In this document: positions 52,756-63,964 of the stretch, one piece after another
Layout of the letters: each line of letters starts with the position of its first letter
How positions within the stretch are numbered: the first letter of the stretch is position 1
Source: Monosporascus cannonballus
Lineage: Eukaryota; Ascomycota; Sordariomycetes; Xylariales
NCBI GenBank assembly: GCA_004154925.1
Contig: QJNS01000047.1
Location: forward strand, 62,001-126,000
Direction: 5' to 3'
DNA: 64,000 bases
The notes under the pieces: model-generated
Told to the model about the DNA's origin: nothing
Database searches by the model: none
What the model saw: only the letters and a program-made list of their open reading frames with translations
Program-made: the position numbers and the translations under genes

Positions 52756-52999
52756 TTTAAAAAGTTTCGAATAACTTTATATTCCGTATTTTCCTTTTCG
52801 TAGCGAAAATAAAAAAATATTTTAAAACCAAAATATTTAATACATTTTAAAAAAAATTAAAACGTTAATACGTTTCCGGAAACGAGATTTTTCGATTCGA
52901 CCTAATATAATAAATATATAAAAAAGAAAATTATTTACCGAAAGTAATAAATAAATAATTTGATTTTTAGGGACAAAAATCCTGGAAAAAAGGAAATCA

Positions 53000-53406
53000 T
53001 ATTATAACCTAACGGTTTTAATTTTTTCTCAGACGGTCGGAACCACGAAAAAAGTTAATTCCGACCTAAACCAAGACATTACGTAATTGGCTTAAAGGTC
53101 TTAAAACGCCAAGTACCTTAAACCCCTTAAGCCAGCAGAAAAGCTCAAAGGGCTTAACGGGCTTAAAGGTTTGAACCGCTTAAGCACCTTAAGCCAAAAC
53201 AAGGATATATACGCTTATTATTCCCATAATTTAAATAATTTCAGTTTACAACATTTATCAATATTAATCGTTTGCAATAAGGCATTTCCGGTATTAAGAG
53301 ATGTAATACGTTACTGTATTTATTGCTCAGATTCCCACGATACTCTTGCCAACATAAACCTGTACGACTAAGGTTTAATAGTTGGTTAAACCGCCTAGCC
53401 GTCACC
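53000..53406 (+). repeat. LTR of D, right copy (407 bp)
   Basis: Starts TATTATAACCTAACGG and ends GCCGTCACC, followed by CTGTT. The last 170 bases are almost free of RIP. Confidence 0.85.
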
Positions 53407-53411
53407 CTGTT

Positions 53412-53701
53412 CGAGATAGCGAAAGTGGCAAAGTTATTTAAAGATTTCCAAAATCTTCCAAACCTTTATTATTTACTAATACATTAATAATGGAAAATAT
53501 TAATTAATAATGGAATGATAAAGCTGAATAAGCCATAATTCGCATATATATACATCTCTAAATTCCCCCAGCTGTTATTGGGCTTCTATAACTAAAATAT
53601 AGACACTTTTTCAATCTTCTTTGACACACCTTGAGCCTACCTTACACGTTTTCCCATACTAAACCTTCCAGGGTAGCCTCATCTTCTGTCCAAATTCTTG
53701 G
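53412..53701. other. intergenic, upstream of the coiled-coil ORF
   Basis: Composition returns to normal here. The sequence around 53470-53600 is moderately AT-rich, and no motif was recognised. A hidden upstream exon of the next ORF is possible. Confidence 0.35.
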
Positions 53702-53971
53702 ATGCTAGCTGAAGTGAGAGAGCTTGGCGATAGAAAGGCAAGAGCAACAGAAGCCAGACAGCTTGCAGAAAAGGGAGCTGGTCGATTGAGGGCGACTGTG
53801 CGGGCGATGGAAATGGACAAGCAAGTTCTGTTGGAAGAAGTGCAGGAACTTACAATGGCTGGAGAGTACTTGCGAAGCAACATGGTTAAGATGGTGCACG
53901 GGTACTTCAGTAGACTGAAATCTGGACTGAATGCGGCCGGTAGCGTCGACTGGTCCATGCAGACGCTTTGA
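53702..53971 (+). CDS. hypothetical coiled-coil protein, 89 aa
   Basis: Open from an ATG at 53702. The sequence is Glu/Arg/Leu-rich with heptad character (MLAEVRELGDRKARATEARQ, then DKQVLLEEVQELTMAGEYLR), ending in MVKMVHGYFSRLKSGLN. Codon use is GC-balanced, unlike the RIP-damaged flank 300 bp upstream. It may be the last exon of a longer gene whose 5' part was lost to the insertion of element D. No named family recognised. Confidence 0.45.
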   Translation: MLAEVRELGDRKARATEARQLAEKGAGRLRATVRAMEMDKQVLLEEVQELTMAGEYLRSNMVKMVHGYFSRLKSGLNAAGSVDWSMQTL

Positions 53972-54168
53972 AAGTGATCAAATCAGGGTGAGTAAGCTTG
54001 TCTCGACGCTCTGAGTCCGTTGTCCGCAAAGTGAAGGGATGACGGCAGTTTGGTCAATCAGTTGTTCGACATATTCAGGCTCTTTCGCCGAATTACAACA
54101 GCAAACTGCATTACCATAGCCTCGATTATTCATAAGTATTGTATCTATCTCATATCACAAGTCTAGCC

Positions 54169-55105
54169 CTACTCTGCAGGAAGCATAGCTCTTACTGTCT
54201 TCGCGCCAAGCTTGGACTTTGATTCCCTTTTCCGCAGGATTACCCTAGGGCTTGCTTTGATCTCTGGTGGTCGTACTCTGAGAGTAGTGCGAGGTTTCTT
54301 GGTCCAAGGTAAAACGTCTGGGAACCTAGCTACGTCACTCTCGATAGAGCTGGCACGATCAAAGTATGAGTCCGTCGGTACGTAAACATCGTTAACAGGC
54401 CAGGTTTCTGGGGGCACACTCATGTTCTTGCTGGCATGATCTACCGGAATACACGATGGAGAGGGCGACCTCAGATGCGTGGAGAACAAAGAGTCGTCGT
54501 CAAGCGACACGGCCCCACAGTGCTCAGATGTGGACTGTAGCTGATCCTCGAGTAAATCTAGAGAAGGCGCAGTCGAGCTTCGAGGCGACGCTCACTCATG
54601 GAATGCCAGGTCTGGCATACTCTCGAGTAGCGGCGGGACTTTGAATAACATGTGCAGCGAGACTGTCCGGACTTCATCCGGAGATCCACCTTGAAAGCCG
54701 CTGTCCTTTCTGGCCCGATTTCACTGCACGGTAGCTAGAATCAAGTTGATGAAGTCATCTTTGTTGTTGTTTTTTTTGACCGCCTTGGCCTTTCGGTTGA
54801 CACGTTCGAATCACGTATACATCACTTAGGTGATATCTGAATGATGTCTCTCCATCGAGCTGCAAATCACAGAGAGGAAAGGGGCACTGCCACGGCGGGG
54901 ATGGTTTCTCCAAATGTGCTTCAGCATGATTCCGCAACTGGTTTTGCCTGGTCCACGACCTCACCCTAGACGAGGAACCAAGTACATCGTTGCTAACGCA
55001 AAAAAGGACAAGAACCATGTCGCATCGGTGTGTTGCAGCAGATGAGAATGAGAACCGCTCTATCGAGCGCCACATTGTCCTGATGAAACACGGCTTAAAT
55101 AGCAC
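54169..55105 (-). pseudogene. fungal C2H2 zinc-finger protein, degraded
   Basis: One gene read in several frames. The upstream frame (55105-54755) contains CDMVLVLFCVSND and a W-x-C-P-x3-C finger (WQCPFPLCDLQLDGETSFRYH, with the last His position altered or unclear). The downstream frame, from an ATG at 54651, runs LFKVPPLLESMPDLAF, has one TGA near 54593, then continues LEDQLQ, SLFSTHLRSPSPSC and ends KKPRTTLRVRPPEIKASPRV with a stop at 54169. This block order (VPVLFC, CPHPLC finger, PSPxCP, Arg/Lys-rich 'KPRTTLRL' tail) is that of a large fungal C2H2 family. A separate frame just upstream reads ALDRAVLILI, which suggests one more frameshift near 55040. Probable nuclear protein, now broken. 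Confidence 0.6.
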
Positions 55106-55417
55106 ACGATGGCGGCTCGATAAGATCAGTGCTAATCACCCTGGGTACTTTCCGCTCCACTATGTGCTTCTCTTTTCAAGAGGTGGTCCTGGATGGGGGT
55201 TCACGCAACGGCTTCGAAGACAACATGGTTAAATTGAGGTCACTCGCACACGATGGCTCCGCGGTATGTTTCACTTCCGTAAGCGTCGGTCTGAAATCAT
55301 CCATAGTCAACTCGCCTATTGCAGGAGTTCTACGCTGATCGTTTTTGTTTACTCGAACAGACTGGGCTGAACTCTATCTGATATGATCAGAAACGGTGTC
55401 ACGCCTTCCTATATAGG
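55106..55417. other. no supported gene; possible 5' part of the C2H2 pseudogene
   Basis: Minus-strand frames continue the C2H2 gene for some distance (VISTDLIEPP, then ALDRAVLILI) but cannot be joined with confidence. Confidence 0.35.
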
Positions 55418-56265
55418 GGTGATCAGGGCCCGAATAGTCTAGGGCTACAGGTAATCGGGCGCTTAAGTATTTTACCGTCTTCATATATCGATTCGGATCG
55501 CCGGTAACAGCAGCTATATCAGGATAGTCTAGCCATCGTTCGCCACATTGGGAAGCCGGCCCTCTGCATTACCTTTACAGCGAATTCAAAGTGGACTGAG
55601 ATCGAGCGCGAACTGATTGGTGACCAAAAGGCGGCTGATCGACCGGACCTGGTCACACGCGTATTTGAATTAAAAGAGAGGCGTTTTCTTCAACAAGTTC
55701 AAAACCCTGTTAGAGAATATCTCGGTAACGCATGGACGGTTAAGTATCAAAAGCGAGGGCTTCCGCATATTCAAGTTTCCCTTTTCCTTAAACGTGAGGA
55801 TTAATTCCTAGGCCGTAGACAAGTAGATGAGGCTATTTGTGCGGAGTTACAAACATTGAAACAGGACCCAAGTGGCCGCTTACGTCCTTTAACCGAGGCG
55901 GATATGGTTCACAGTCCCTGTGGTAAACTGAATCTAAATGCGTCGTGTGTGGTCCTGGACAGGGGCTCTTCCAAGAAGGTCTGCTCGAAAGGGTTCCCTG
56001 TCGTGTACCAGGCCGAGACGGCTGTTAGTGACAATGGTTATCCGCTCTATCGCCGCCGCTAGAATCGGCAATCCGTCACCAAAAAGGTAAATGGACGCGA
56101 CTGCACTCTGGACAATCCCTGGGTGGTTTCGTACAATCCGTGGCTGCTTCTTAAGTACCATGCCCATAATGATATTCCTACGTGCCAGTCTGTAGCTGCA
56201 ATCAAGTATATCCACAAGTACATCTACAAAGAGGAGGATCGTCCACGATCAAAATCGTGGCTGAC
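55418..56265 (+). pseudogene. Helitron Rep/helicase polyprotein fragment (Helitron_like_N)
   Basis: One plus-strand frame with characteristic Helitron blocks: GRLSILPSSYI, LCITFTANSKWTEIERELIG, RPDLVTRVFELKERRF, AWTVKYQKRGLPHIQVSLFL, EAICAEL, CGKLNLNASC, CSKGFPVVYQAET, GYPLYRRR, WVVSYNPWLLLKYHAH, AIKYIHKYIYKE. The Rep nuclease HUH region reads PHIQ where two His are expected, so the second His is lost. KYIHKYIYK retains the Tyr region. Stops occur at 55505, 55802 and 56060; the one at 55802 (D-stop-FL) fits CAA to TAA. The helicase part is absent. The fragment is cut at 56265 by a solo LTR. Same strand as the pol genes of D. Confidence 0.8.
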
Positions 56266-56474
56266 TCTAGGAATCCGGATCCGGAAAAGTGGGTCTACCC
56301 CTATACGCTTCCGGAATAAAAAAATCCTTTTCTTCCATACGTTCTCATACTGATTAATAATGGAAGCATACGCTTAATAATCCATTTATTCGTGTATATA
56401 TAGCCCTGAATTTTCCAGTTGTTGTTGGGAATTTAGAGCTTCAACACATCATCAATATAACACCCTTTCTCACA
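56266..56474 (+). mobile_element. solo LTR, copy 2 (209 bp)
   Basis: Near-identical to 2444-2653, with the same ends (TCTAGGAATCC and CTTTCTCACA), flanked by CTGAC at 56261-56265 and 56475-56479. The only differences are small indels (T and A runs) and a few substitutions, so both copies are young and unaffected by RIP. Confidence 0.8.
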
Positions 56475-56479
56475 CTGAC

Positions 56480-57307
56480 AGAGTCGAGATTGAGCAGCAC
56501 CTAAGATGACCCCCCATCCGCGCTCCACCCCATCAACGCTCCACCCAATTTTGAAGCCATCGCCACAACAACCTCTCCCATACAAATAACAATATCATAA
56601 TAATTACTTAATTAATTGATTCCATATTAAAAAAAGCGCATAATAATGCAATCTAATTTTAACCTATTATTTTCTTCGCTTTCGAAAAGTTCATTTTGCT
56701 ATTAATTTTTCCGAATACGGTAAAACGGTTTTTCGCAGGGGCTTTTAGCCCTACTTTTACTTTTTTGATTAAAATCATTTTTACGAAGTCCTTATTTGGC
56801 TTGGGCTGTATTTTTTTACGTTTTTTGGGCTTCGCTTTCTCGAAGGTTATAGTTCATTAATTATTATAAATTTCGACGGCGGAAAACTTAGTGGTTTTAT
56901 CGTTAAAGGCTTTTGCAAACTTGTAGAACAAAAGGCATACGGTAAAATTCTTATACGTTAAATTAATTCCTATCAGGGACTCTTCGAGCCGGGTTAATTC
57001 CCTAAAAAAATTGGGCGTTTTAATTTTTAAAATAGCTATTTGGCTAAAAAAAACCAGGACGTTTTAAGGTACGAATCGATTTTGAGACGAGTATATTCGT
57101 TATCGCCCTTTTTTTCTTAACGTACATATTATTTAATACCTTCCTTTTATTAATAAAACGTAAATCTATTAATTTTTAATTTTGTTATAATATATTTCAA
57201 AGTTATTATAACTTTTTCTTACGTTTTTACAAATATCTAAATGAAATCGGTTTTATTTATAATTTCAGGAGCCCGTCTAAATAACGTTTGCGAAATTAAT
57301 AACGGTA
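56480..57307. other. Helitron remnant, then AT-rich DNA with no recognised gene
   Basis: Immediately after the solo LTR, DRVEIEQHLR may continue the Helitron frame. From 56580 the sequence is moderately RIP-like. A minus-strand frame near 56700-56850 reads KPNKDFVKMILIKK and APAKNRFTVFGKIN, possibly part of a retrotransposon accessory ORF attached to LTR fragment F. Confidence 0.35.
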
Positions 57308-57609
57308 TATTACGACCCGACAAGCTCCGGTCCCAAGAAACGATCAGGCAGGGAGCACACGGGCCATCTCCTGGGTCACGTAACGGTAATCACTGCTAAG
57401 CCAGTGATCATTAGTAATCAAAGGTAATCCTAAATAATCGTAATCACTACCAACGGCGTAATTATAAGTAATTAAGCCAAAAAGAAAAAAAATATATACG
57501 CTTTATTATTTCCATAATTTAAATAACTTTAACTTATAATATTTATCAATATAATATCGTTACCCAAGGTACCCTTGGTATTACGAAACGTAATACGTTA
57601 CTATATTTA
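57308..57609 (+). repeat. LTR fragment F (family of A, C and D), truncated by element E
   Basis: Starts TATTACGACCCGACAAGC, like the LTR of C. Its 3' part (TATATACGCTTTATTATTTC, then GTAATACGTTACTATATTTA) matches the D LTR internally. It stops where E begins at 57610 and lacks the conserved GCCGTCACA end. The first 100 bases carry little RIP. Confidence 0.65.
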
Positions 57610-58030
57610 TGTAACGAACCTGTTATACATCCACCTGGAGATATGAGCAATATCCGAAATGGGGTCTTGATTTGCAAGTAATAATAAGGCGAGAAATAAT
57701 TTAGTGGTTTGTTCGTTAAAGAGATTTAAAGACTTTTCCCTTAATCAGAAAACGGTACGGTTGCCTTTAGACTAAGAGCTTAAATTGATAATTAAGGAGC
57801 GAAAATTAAGTAAGTGCTATTTACATAAAAGACCGATTTATTATATATCCCAAACTCCCAAAGTAACTATGTTATGGATTTATATAATTTATATAATTTA
57901 GTCCCAAATTACCTAGATTATTTAGATCATATTAAGAGCTAAGCCTTTCGTCCGGAGTTTAGCCGTAATAGGCCCGCGCTAGGCCTTAAGGGTTAGTTTT
58001 TTCGAAATAGGAACCCCTGTTCCTGTAACA
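57610..58030 (-). repeat. 3' LTR of element E (421 bp)
   Basis: On the plus strand it starts TGTAACGAACCTGTTATAC and ends GTTCCTGTAACA. It is the reverse complement of the B1 LTR type and the least RIP-damaged copy of it in the window. Confidence 0.8.
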
Positions 58031-58401
58031 TTATTTCCTTTTTCCAAGGATTTTTGTCCCCAAAGATAAGTACCGTAGGTAGCCATTTCGTTTTGTTAAA
58101 AAAAGTTAAAAACGTCCTAGCTAATTTTACCATAATAGGACGTATTCAAAAAGGAAAAAGAAAACTTCGCTTAAATTAACGCGATTTTTGCGATATCTAT
58201 GTTGAATTAATTACAAGGTTTAGGATTAAAGCTTTTGCTTGTTTTAATTATGTCCGTTTTGACGAAAAGAATTATTTTTATACGTTGGATTACCCGAGTT
58301 GTAATTGCTGTATTCGTTATTAACGTTTTTCTTGTGACATTTTAATAATAAACTTCTTAAAAAAGATAAACGAAACGTAAAAGCGTTTTTAAAAAGAATA
58401 G

Positions 58402-58797
58402 CACGAAATTAAGGATAACTTTTTGGTTTACCAGGAAGCTGTTAAGAGAGAACTGGATAAATTGCGATGCCGGCAAAACGAAAAATCGAAGGAATTTGTT
58501 AAGAAACTAAGGCGGTTGCGTTTTTAGCAGGATTTTTTCAAAAGGAGGGCGGTAAAGTTATTAAAGGAAGGTTTAGAGTTGGATCAGCTGGAAAAATGAG
58601 AGAGGATGGAAGAAAAACAGCGTCGTATAGAAATAAAGTAAGTATAGCTTGTTTTTAAGATGGACGCCGTTTTGGAAACGTTTACCTCCTTTAACTGGAA
58701 CGCCGTGGGATTGGATCTAAATAGGGGACCGTTATCGTTTGCGATTTTGGCTATGCTGGAAATAATCGGTCAGGATTTTATCGGTGGAACGTCTTAA
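58402..58797 (+). pseudogene. antisense coiled-coil ORF of element E
   Basis: Plus-strand frame opposite to E's minus-strand pol, lying between the chromodomain and the 3' LTR. It reads NFLVYQEAVKRELDKLRCRQ, EFVKKLRRLRF, stop, QDFFKRRAVKLLKEGLELDQ, LEK, stop, ERMEEKQRRIEIK, two stops, then DAVLETFTSFNWNAVGLDLN and ends at TAA 58795-58797. The first stop (TAG before QDFF) fits CAG to TAG. Predicted coiled coil followed by a short aromatic tail. B1 (FDWNAEGLDLSEG, minus, about 34150-34250) and B2 (LIKVFTSFN, minus, about 30150-30200) carry related tails. Function unknown. Confidence 0.55.
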
Positions 58798-61084
58798 TTA
58801 GGTCTATCGTATTTATTAAGTGGTTAAGCGATTTTTACGTATTTTCTTTATATAAGTATTTTTCCTATTTAACTAAGTATTGGATTTTATTTTTAATTAT
58901 TCTAAAGTCCAGTATTTATTTAATTTCGTATTCATTAAATTTTTTTTTCGAATTCTAGATCTATTTTTAACAGGACGTTCTTAGGTGCTGGTTTAAATAA
59001 AGAAATATGGAAAATAGGATGCATTTTTATGTTTTTGGATAATAATAATTAATAATTAGTTTTGGAAATTATTTTATCGATTTTGAATAGGCCAAATTTT
59101 TTAAAATTAAATTTGTTACTAGGTTTTTTTATTTTAATTTGTAAAATATTCGAAATTACGTTTTATTTTTGGCATAACAAATAAACCTTATTTTTTCTCG
59201 TTAAAATTAGTCCTTTAATTTTTTTCTTATTATAATGCCAAATTATCCGTTATTACAGAAATCGTAATTCGTTTTGGAAATAGGCTTAGATTATTTTAAT
59301 TTTTATTATTAATATTTTTGTTTTTGGGGCAATTATAACAATTTTTGGTACTTTATTAAACGGTTATTTAAGTTATTTTATTTTTGCGTTATGTCCATAT
59401 ATAGCTATATGGGGAAATACGCCCATATTTTTATTAATAAATATATTATAAACAATTTGTGCCAATAATAAAAATTTTACCTAATTATTTTGTTAATAAT
59501 TAACGTAATTTCGCAGGTACTATTCCAGGGTTTAATTTAATTTTTCGGTTTAATTATTTATCTGGGAATAATACGTTATTAAAAACTTAAATTTAATACT
59601 AATTTGTTTAAAAAAATTAATACCAAATTTTAAAATAAATAACGTATTTCGGTTTAAAACGATTTTTTTAGGTATTTTATGTTTATTAAGGTATTATTTG
59701 ATAAAAACGTAAGCTAATTATTTTGCCGTTATATTTCTTTTAAAAGGTAAAAAGTACTTATATTTGATAAATCTATTAATAATTACTTATACTCCGTCGT
59801 ATTCGACTCCAGTAATTAGGTTTTTAAATGGAAATAAGTTAATAATAAAATCCTAAGTTATAGTATTTTATATTTTGTTAGGAATATCGGTAAATTGCAA
59901 TAGCTCGTAAGGCTTATAGCGTGCTGCCTTAGCCTTATTACAAACGTTATAGTTCTTAATAATTATTTTAACCATACGGCGTAACTTAAGGAAATCGTAT
60001 TTTTTTTTGCAACCGTTAAGTAATCTTCAAAATTCCTTAGTATTTATATAATAAGTCCTTATAGAATTCTTTTACGAATTATTTTTGTTAATCCTTAAGA
60101 ATATAGATTTTATCATGATATAATAATTGATCTTTGGGTTATCCTTTTAGCTGTTAAATTTCCTTTTATTTTTTTGCATTATAAAAATTCCGGAACCATA
60201 TTAAAAGTTCGGTAGTTAGTTTTTTTATTATTTTATATAGATATATAATTCCATCTTTATTATATTATAATATTTGCATATTTTTTTTAGGAATTTTAAA
60301 ATCGTAATTTCTTTTGCGATTAAAAATATCCACTTAAATATTTTTTTTTCTTTAATATGATATATCTTAAAGTTAAATCTGGATAAAAAAAATCTACCAT
60401 TTTTTATATTATTTGTTCAATTTTTAGGCTTTTATAAATTGCGTAAGATTTTTATAATCAAAATAAATATCGAAAGGTTTTTTTATTTTGTTAAAAAAAG
60501 GTTTTTATTTTTAAAAGCATTAAAAATTATTAATAATTTTTTGTCGTAAATTTAATATTTAAATTTTATATTTTGGAATGCTTTAAAATAATATGTTATT
60601 AAGTATTATTTGCCGTTATTTTCTTATTATTCCAAAATTGCGCCCAAGGTATACTTAAAAATATCTGTTTTTAATCATTTCATTTTGTCTGGATTTGGTA
60701 TCCTTACAATAAGTCCGCTAGTAATTATTTTTTTCAATTCCCGGAACGCTTTTTTTATTTCCTTTAAAAATTTGAATTTTTTTCCGACGTATTTCTTAAT
60801 AATAAATTTCGTCAAAAATTTGATTATATTTTTATATCCCTTAATTAGGCCGCGTACGTAATTCGTAAATCCTAAGATTTGTTAAATATTTATAACGGTC
60901 ACCTTATTAAGGATAAGCCAATCTTTAATTATTTTTAACTTAAAGCGTTAAATTTAAATTTGGCCTAATATAAAAATAAATCCCAAAAAATCTAATTTCT
61001 AAATATGCCATATATTTTTAGCGAAATTAATTCGAATATTATTTTCGCTTAAAGTTCTAAATATTTAAGCAATATACTTTTTAT

Positions 61085-61230
61085 GCTTTTTTAAGATTTC
61101 GGAATAAATGAAAATATCGTCGAGATAAACAAATACAAATTTATTTAAGAATTATCGAAAAGTAATTATTATTAAATTTTGGAAACTGGCAAAAACGTTA
61201 ATAAGTCCTATAAATATTATTTTATATTCG
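61085..61230 (-). pseudogene. reverse transcriptase remnant of E with intact YLDD
   Basis: Minus-strand frame EYKIIFIGLINVFASFQNLI, then FLNKFVFVYLDDIFIYSE, then ILKKH. This is the core RT palm block of Ty3/gypsy. The catalytic Asp pair survives although the rest of pol contains stops. Confidence 0.7.
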
Positions 61231-63067
61231 TAAAATCTATATATTATTCTAAATGCCGTTTTTTATTTTTTTCCTTTAATTATTTTAATGCGATAATAAT
61301 TATCGTGAAAATTAAGCGCTATAAATTATTTGGCTTTGCTAGTATTTTCCTTTAAGGTATTTATAAAAATTAAGGGATATTTATTTTTAATTATAATATC
61401 GTTTAATTATTTATAATCAATCATTTTTCGGTAAATAGGGTTTTTATTTTTATTAATCCTTTATTTATTATTTTTGGTTTTTAATATTATAAGGATTAGG
61501 TATCCGGCGGAAAAATTAAAAAATTAAATATATTTTTTTTAAATCAAATTATATATTTTTCTATGAGGCCTTTAACTTTTCGGGATTTATATGGTAAATT
61601 TTGTAAAACTTAGGATAATGTTTTTTTTTGATAGGTATCCGGTAATCCCATTAATCGTATAACGGTAATTCGTAATTTTCTTTATTTTTAAACAATTTTT
61701 TAAATGCTTGATATTTCGAAAATACTATAAAAATCTAATTAGGAATCCGTATTTTCTTAATAATATAACAAATTTTTCGATTATCCTTTTTTAGCATTTT
61801 ATCCCAAAAAAAACGTTCGTTTTCTCCAATTAATCCTTAAGTTACTAAAATAGAACTAAGGCATTTTTAAGATAATATTATATCCGGAAATGTCGGCGAT
61901 GTCCAACGAAACATATTTTGAATATTTTTAAATTTGCATTAGGAGGTTTTCCGTTTTTTGGAAAATTTATCCGTTTTCGTAAGTAAATAGGCTGCCGTTT
62001 ACCGTACGTAACTTGTAAAACTTTAATTTGTATTTTTAGGGAATCTGATATCTTTTTATTATTATAAAGGAAATAAAATTAATTTTTATTCCGGAATTAA
62101 TTATGGCCTTATGTATTTTGCTTTTATATCGGAAGGAGATCTTAATTTGGCTACGCATTTTTTTCGTTATTTCGCATAAGGCCTTATCGGTTAAAGCTTT
62201 TCGATACCTTATTTTTAAAAGCTTTTATAATTTTATAATTTTTAATAGTTTCTAACTTAAATAAGTTTTTATTCGCGAGTTTTTTTAATAGTATATTTAG
62301 TACATTAATCGTTTTTATATCGGAATTATGTTTTTTCGCCATATTTATATTAAGGCTTTAAAATTTGATTTTTTTCCTGGTTTACCTTTTAATTCCGTAT
62401 TTCCCGAATTATAGGATTAAAAAGATAAATTTCCGAAAAAAATATTTTTATATTTAAGAACTTATATTAAATACAAAATATCGGGGAATAATACAGGTAT
62501 TTTTACAATATGGCCTTTTAATTCCGTTTTAATTCGGGGTATAAATAATAAAACCTAAGGTATTTTGGTTATCGGGGAATTTTAATATATCAGTACTTAT
62601 CGTTTAATTCGATAGGAATCTTATTATTCCATCCGGGCCAAAAACTATTATTTTTTTTGGTTTTAAAATAAATAAGATAATCGTCCTAATAATAAATGAT
62701 AAAATATAATAAATCGTAAGGGTTTACCGATAGTATTTTTTTATAAATAATGTATTTTAGGAATTCGTAAAATTTTGGGAATAATTATTTGTAATTATTA
62801 ATATTTAATCGAAGTTAACCGTCCTTTATATATATTTTATATTTCTGGGAATTAAGGTAATATTAATATCTTAGCTTTATAATTATCTTGGAAACCGTTT
62901 ATTCTGGATAATATTTATAAGCTTTAACCTTAAAATCTTAACAAATAAGATAATTTTCGTACTTTGGGTTATTATTCTAAATTTAAATGGTTATAGCAAT
63001 AATAAATTCTAGCTGGAAAAAAATTAAGTTAACTTCTTTTTTTTTTGCTTTACTGTCGGTTTTTTAT

Positions 63068-63322
63068 TTAACTGTTTTGGTTTTTTTTAAAGTTAAGGAA
63101 TTCTTTTTTTTTGGAATCCTTTTTGGCGGGGAAACGATATTCGTTTTTAAAATACCCCTTTTTGCCATAATTAAAACATTTTATTTTGGACTTATTTTTC
63201 TTAAGTTTCTTTAAAGCGGAATTTATTTTTTTAAGGCTTACCTTTATTTTTCTTGGTTTGGCTATAGGAATTCTTATTATTATCTCGTTTATCGGTTTTT
63301 TTCTTTTTAAAATACCGATCAA
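63068..63322 (-). pseudogene. gag zinc-knuckle region of element E
   Basis: An 84-codon open stretch, Lys-rich, with a CCHC-type knuckle at residues 49-62 where the second Cys, the His and the third Cys all read Tyr. TGT/TGC to TAT/TAC and CAT/CAC to TAT/TAC are both C-to-T changes on one strand or the other. Part of the retrotransposon gag. Confidence 0.65.
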
Positions 63323-63781
63323 AAATTTGTCGGTTAACGATAATAACCTTATTTATATATTTTGCAAAAAATCTAATCTTAAATCTCATATATAGTTTAT
63401 TTTTAACTTAAAATTTTAAGTTATTATAATAAAAATAAAATAACGCATTTTTTAATAAATTTGAAATAACAGCCAAACGGTTAAAGTTTATCGTACATTT
63501 AAATATTAATTTAATTTAATAAAAAAATAAAATTACTTAATAACGTTTTATTTTTTATCGGGGTTACCGAATAAAACGTATATTTTTTCTTCAAAGTTTT
63601 CGTAATCGTTAAAAATATAATTAATAAAGTCCGAAAATTCCTTTAGGTATTTTTTAAAGTAATCCGTCAAAATAAGTTCGAATTATTGGCGAATTTGTCC
63701 CATTAATAATTAAAAAATAATTATTACTTTTTAATATTTTTCCGGCAAAAAATTTTTATAAAACTTAAGGTAAAGTTTTAT

Positions 63782-63964
63782 TTAAACTAAAAATCCATTA
63801 AGATCCTTTAATCCGTTATAAGGTTTGGGGAAAATTGGCTTATAACCTTTAACGTTTGGCATTTCGTAATAACCAGGGGGTGGAATAATTTTTTTCCGTG
63901 TCCGAATTGCGCCGAATAGTAGCAGGGTTAAGGCTTTTTTTTGCGTTCGTCTTAGGTCCAGCAA
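63782..63964 (-). pseudogene. gag N-terminal region of element E
   Basis: A 60-codon open stretch. It includes a Pro-rich segment (PPPGYYEMP) and the gag-type motif KPYNGLKDLNGFL, comparable to the 'PxPFxGxxxLRxFL' block at the start of many fungal gypsy gag proteins. Confidence 0.6.

Larger units (their letters stand above)
46637..53406 (+). mobile_element. element D: full-length RIP-degraded Ty3/gypsy chromovirus
   Basis: 6.77 kb with two LTRs of 407 bp each and a CTGTT duplication (46632-46636 and 53407-53411). Plus-strand order: gag zinc knuckle near 47907-47960 (YFNYGKIEHKVYKCKK, with Cys replaced by Tyr), RT near 50013-50165 (KYLIILIRFTNVPVIFQQ, then CYFDNIFIF where YLDD is expected), integrase core near 51400-51500 (VIVNRFTKFSYFLLNYKD), chromodomain 52231-52372 (YEIKKIFDIRK). 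An antisense coiled-coil ORF follows (52387-52755). A purine tract, GGAAAAAAGGAAAT, precedes the right LTR. Inactive. Confidence 0.88.

Noticed and set aside
60610..60861. 83-codon plus-strand ORF, hydrophobic, resembling a membrane protein
   Set aside because: Antisense to E pol. The Phe/Ile richness comes from AT bias of the complementary strand.
62987..63395. Overlapping hydrophobic plus-strand ORFs
   Set aside because: They are the complement of the Lys-rich gag region of E, where AAA/AAG reads as Phe/Leu.
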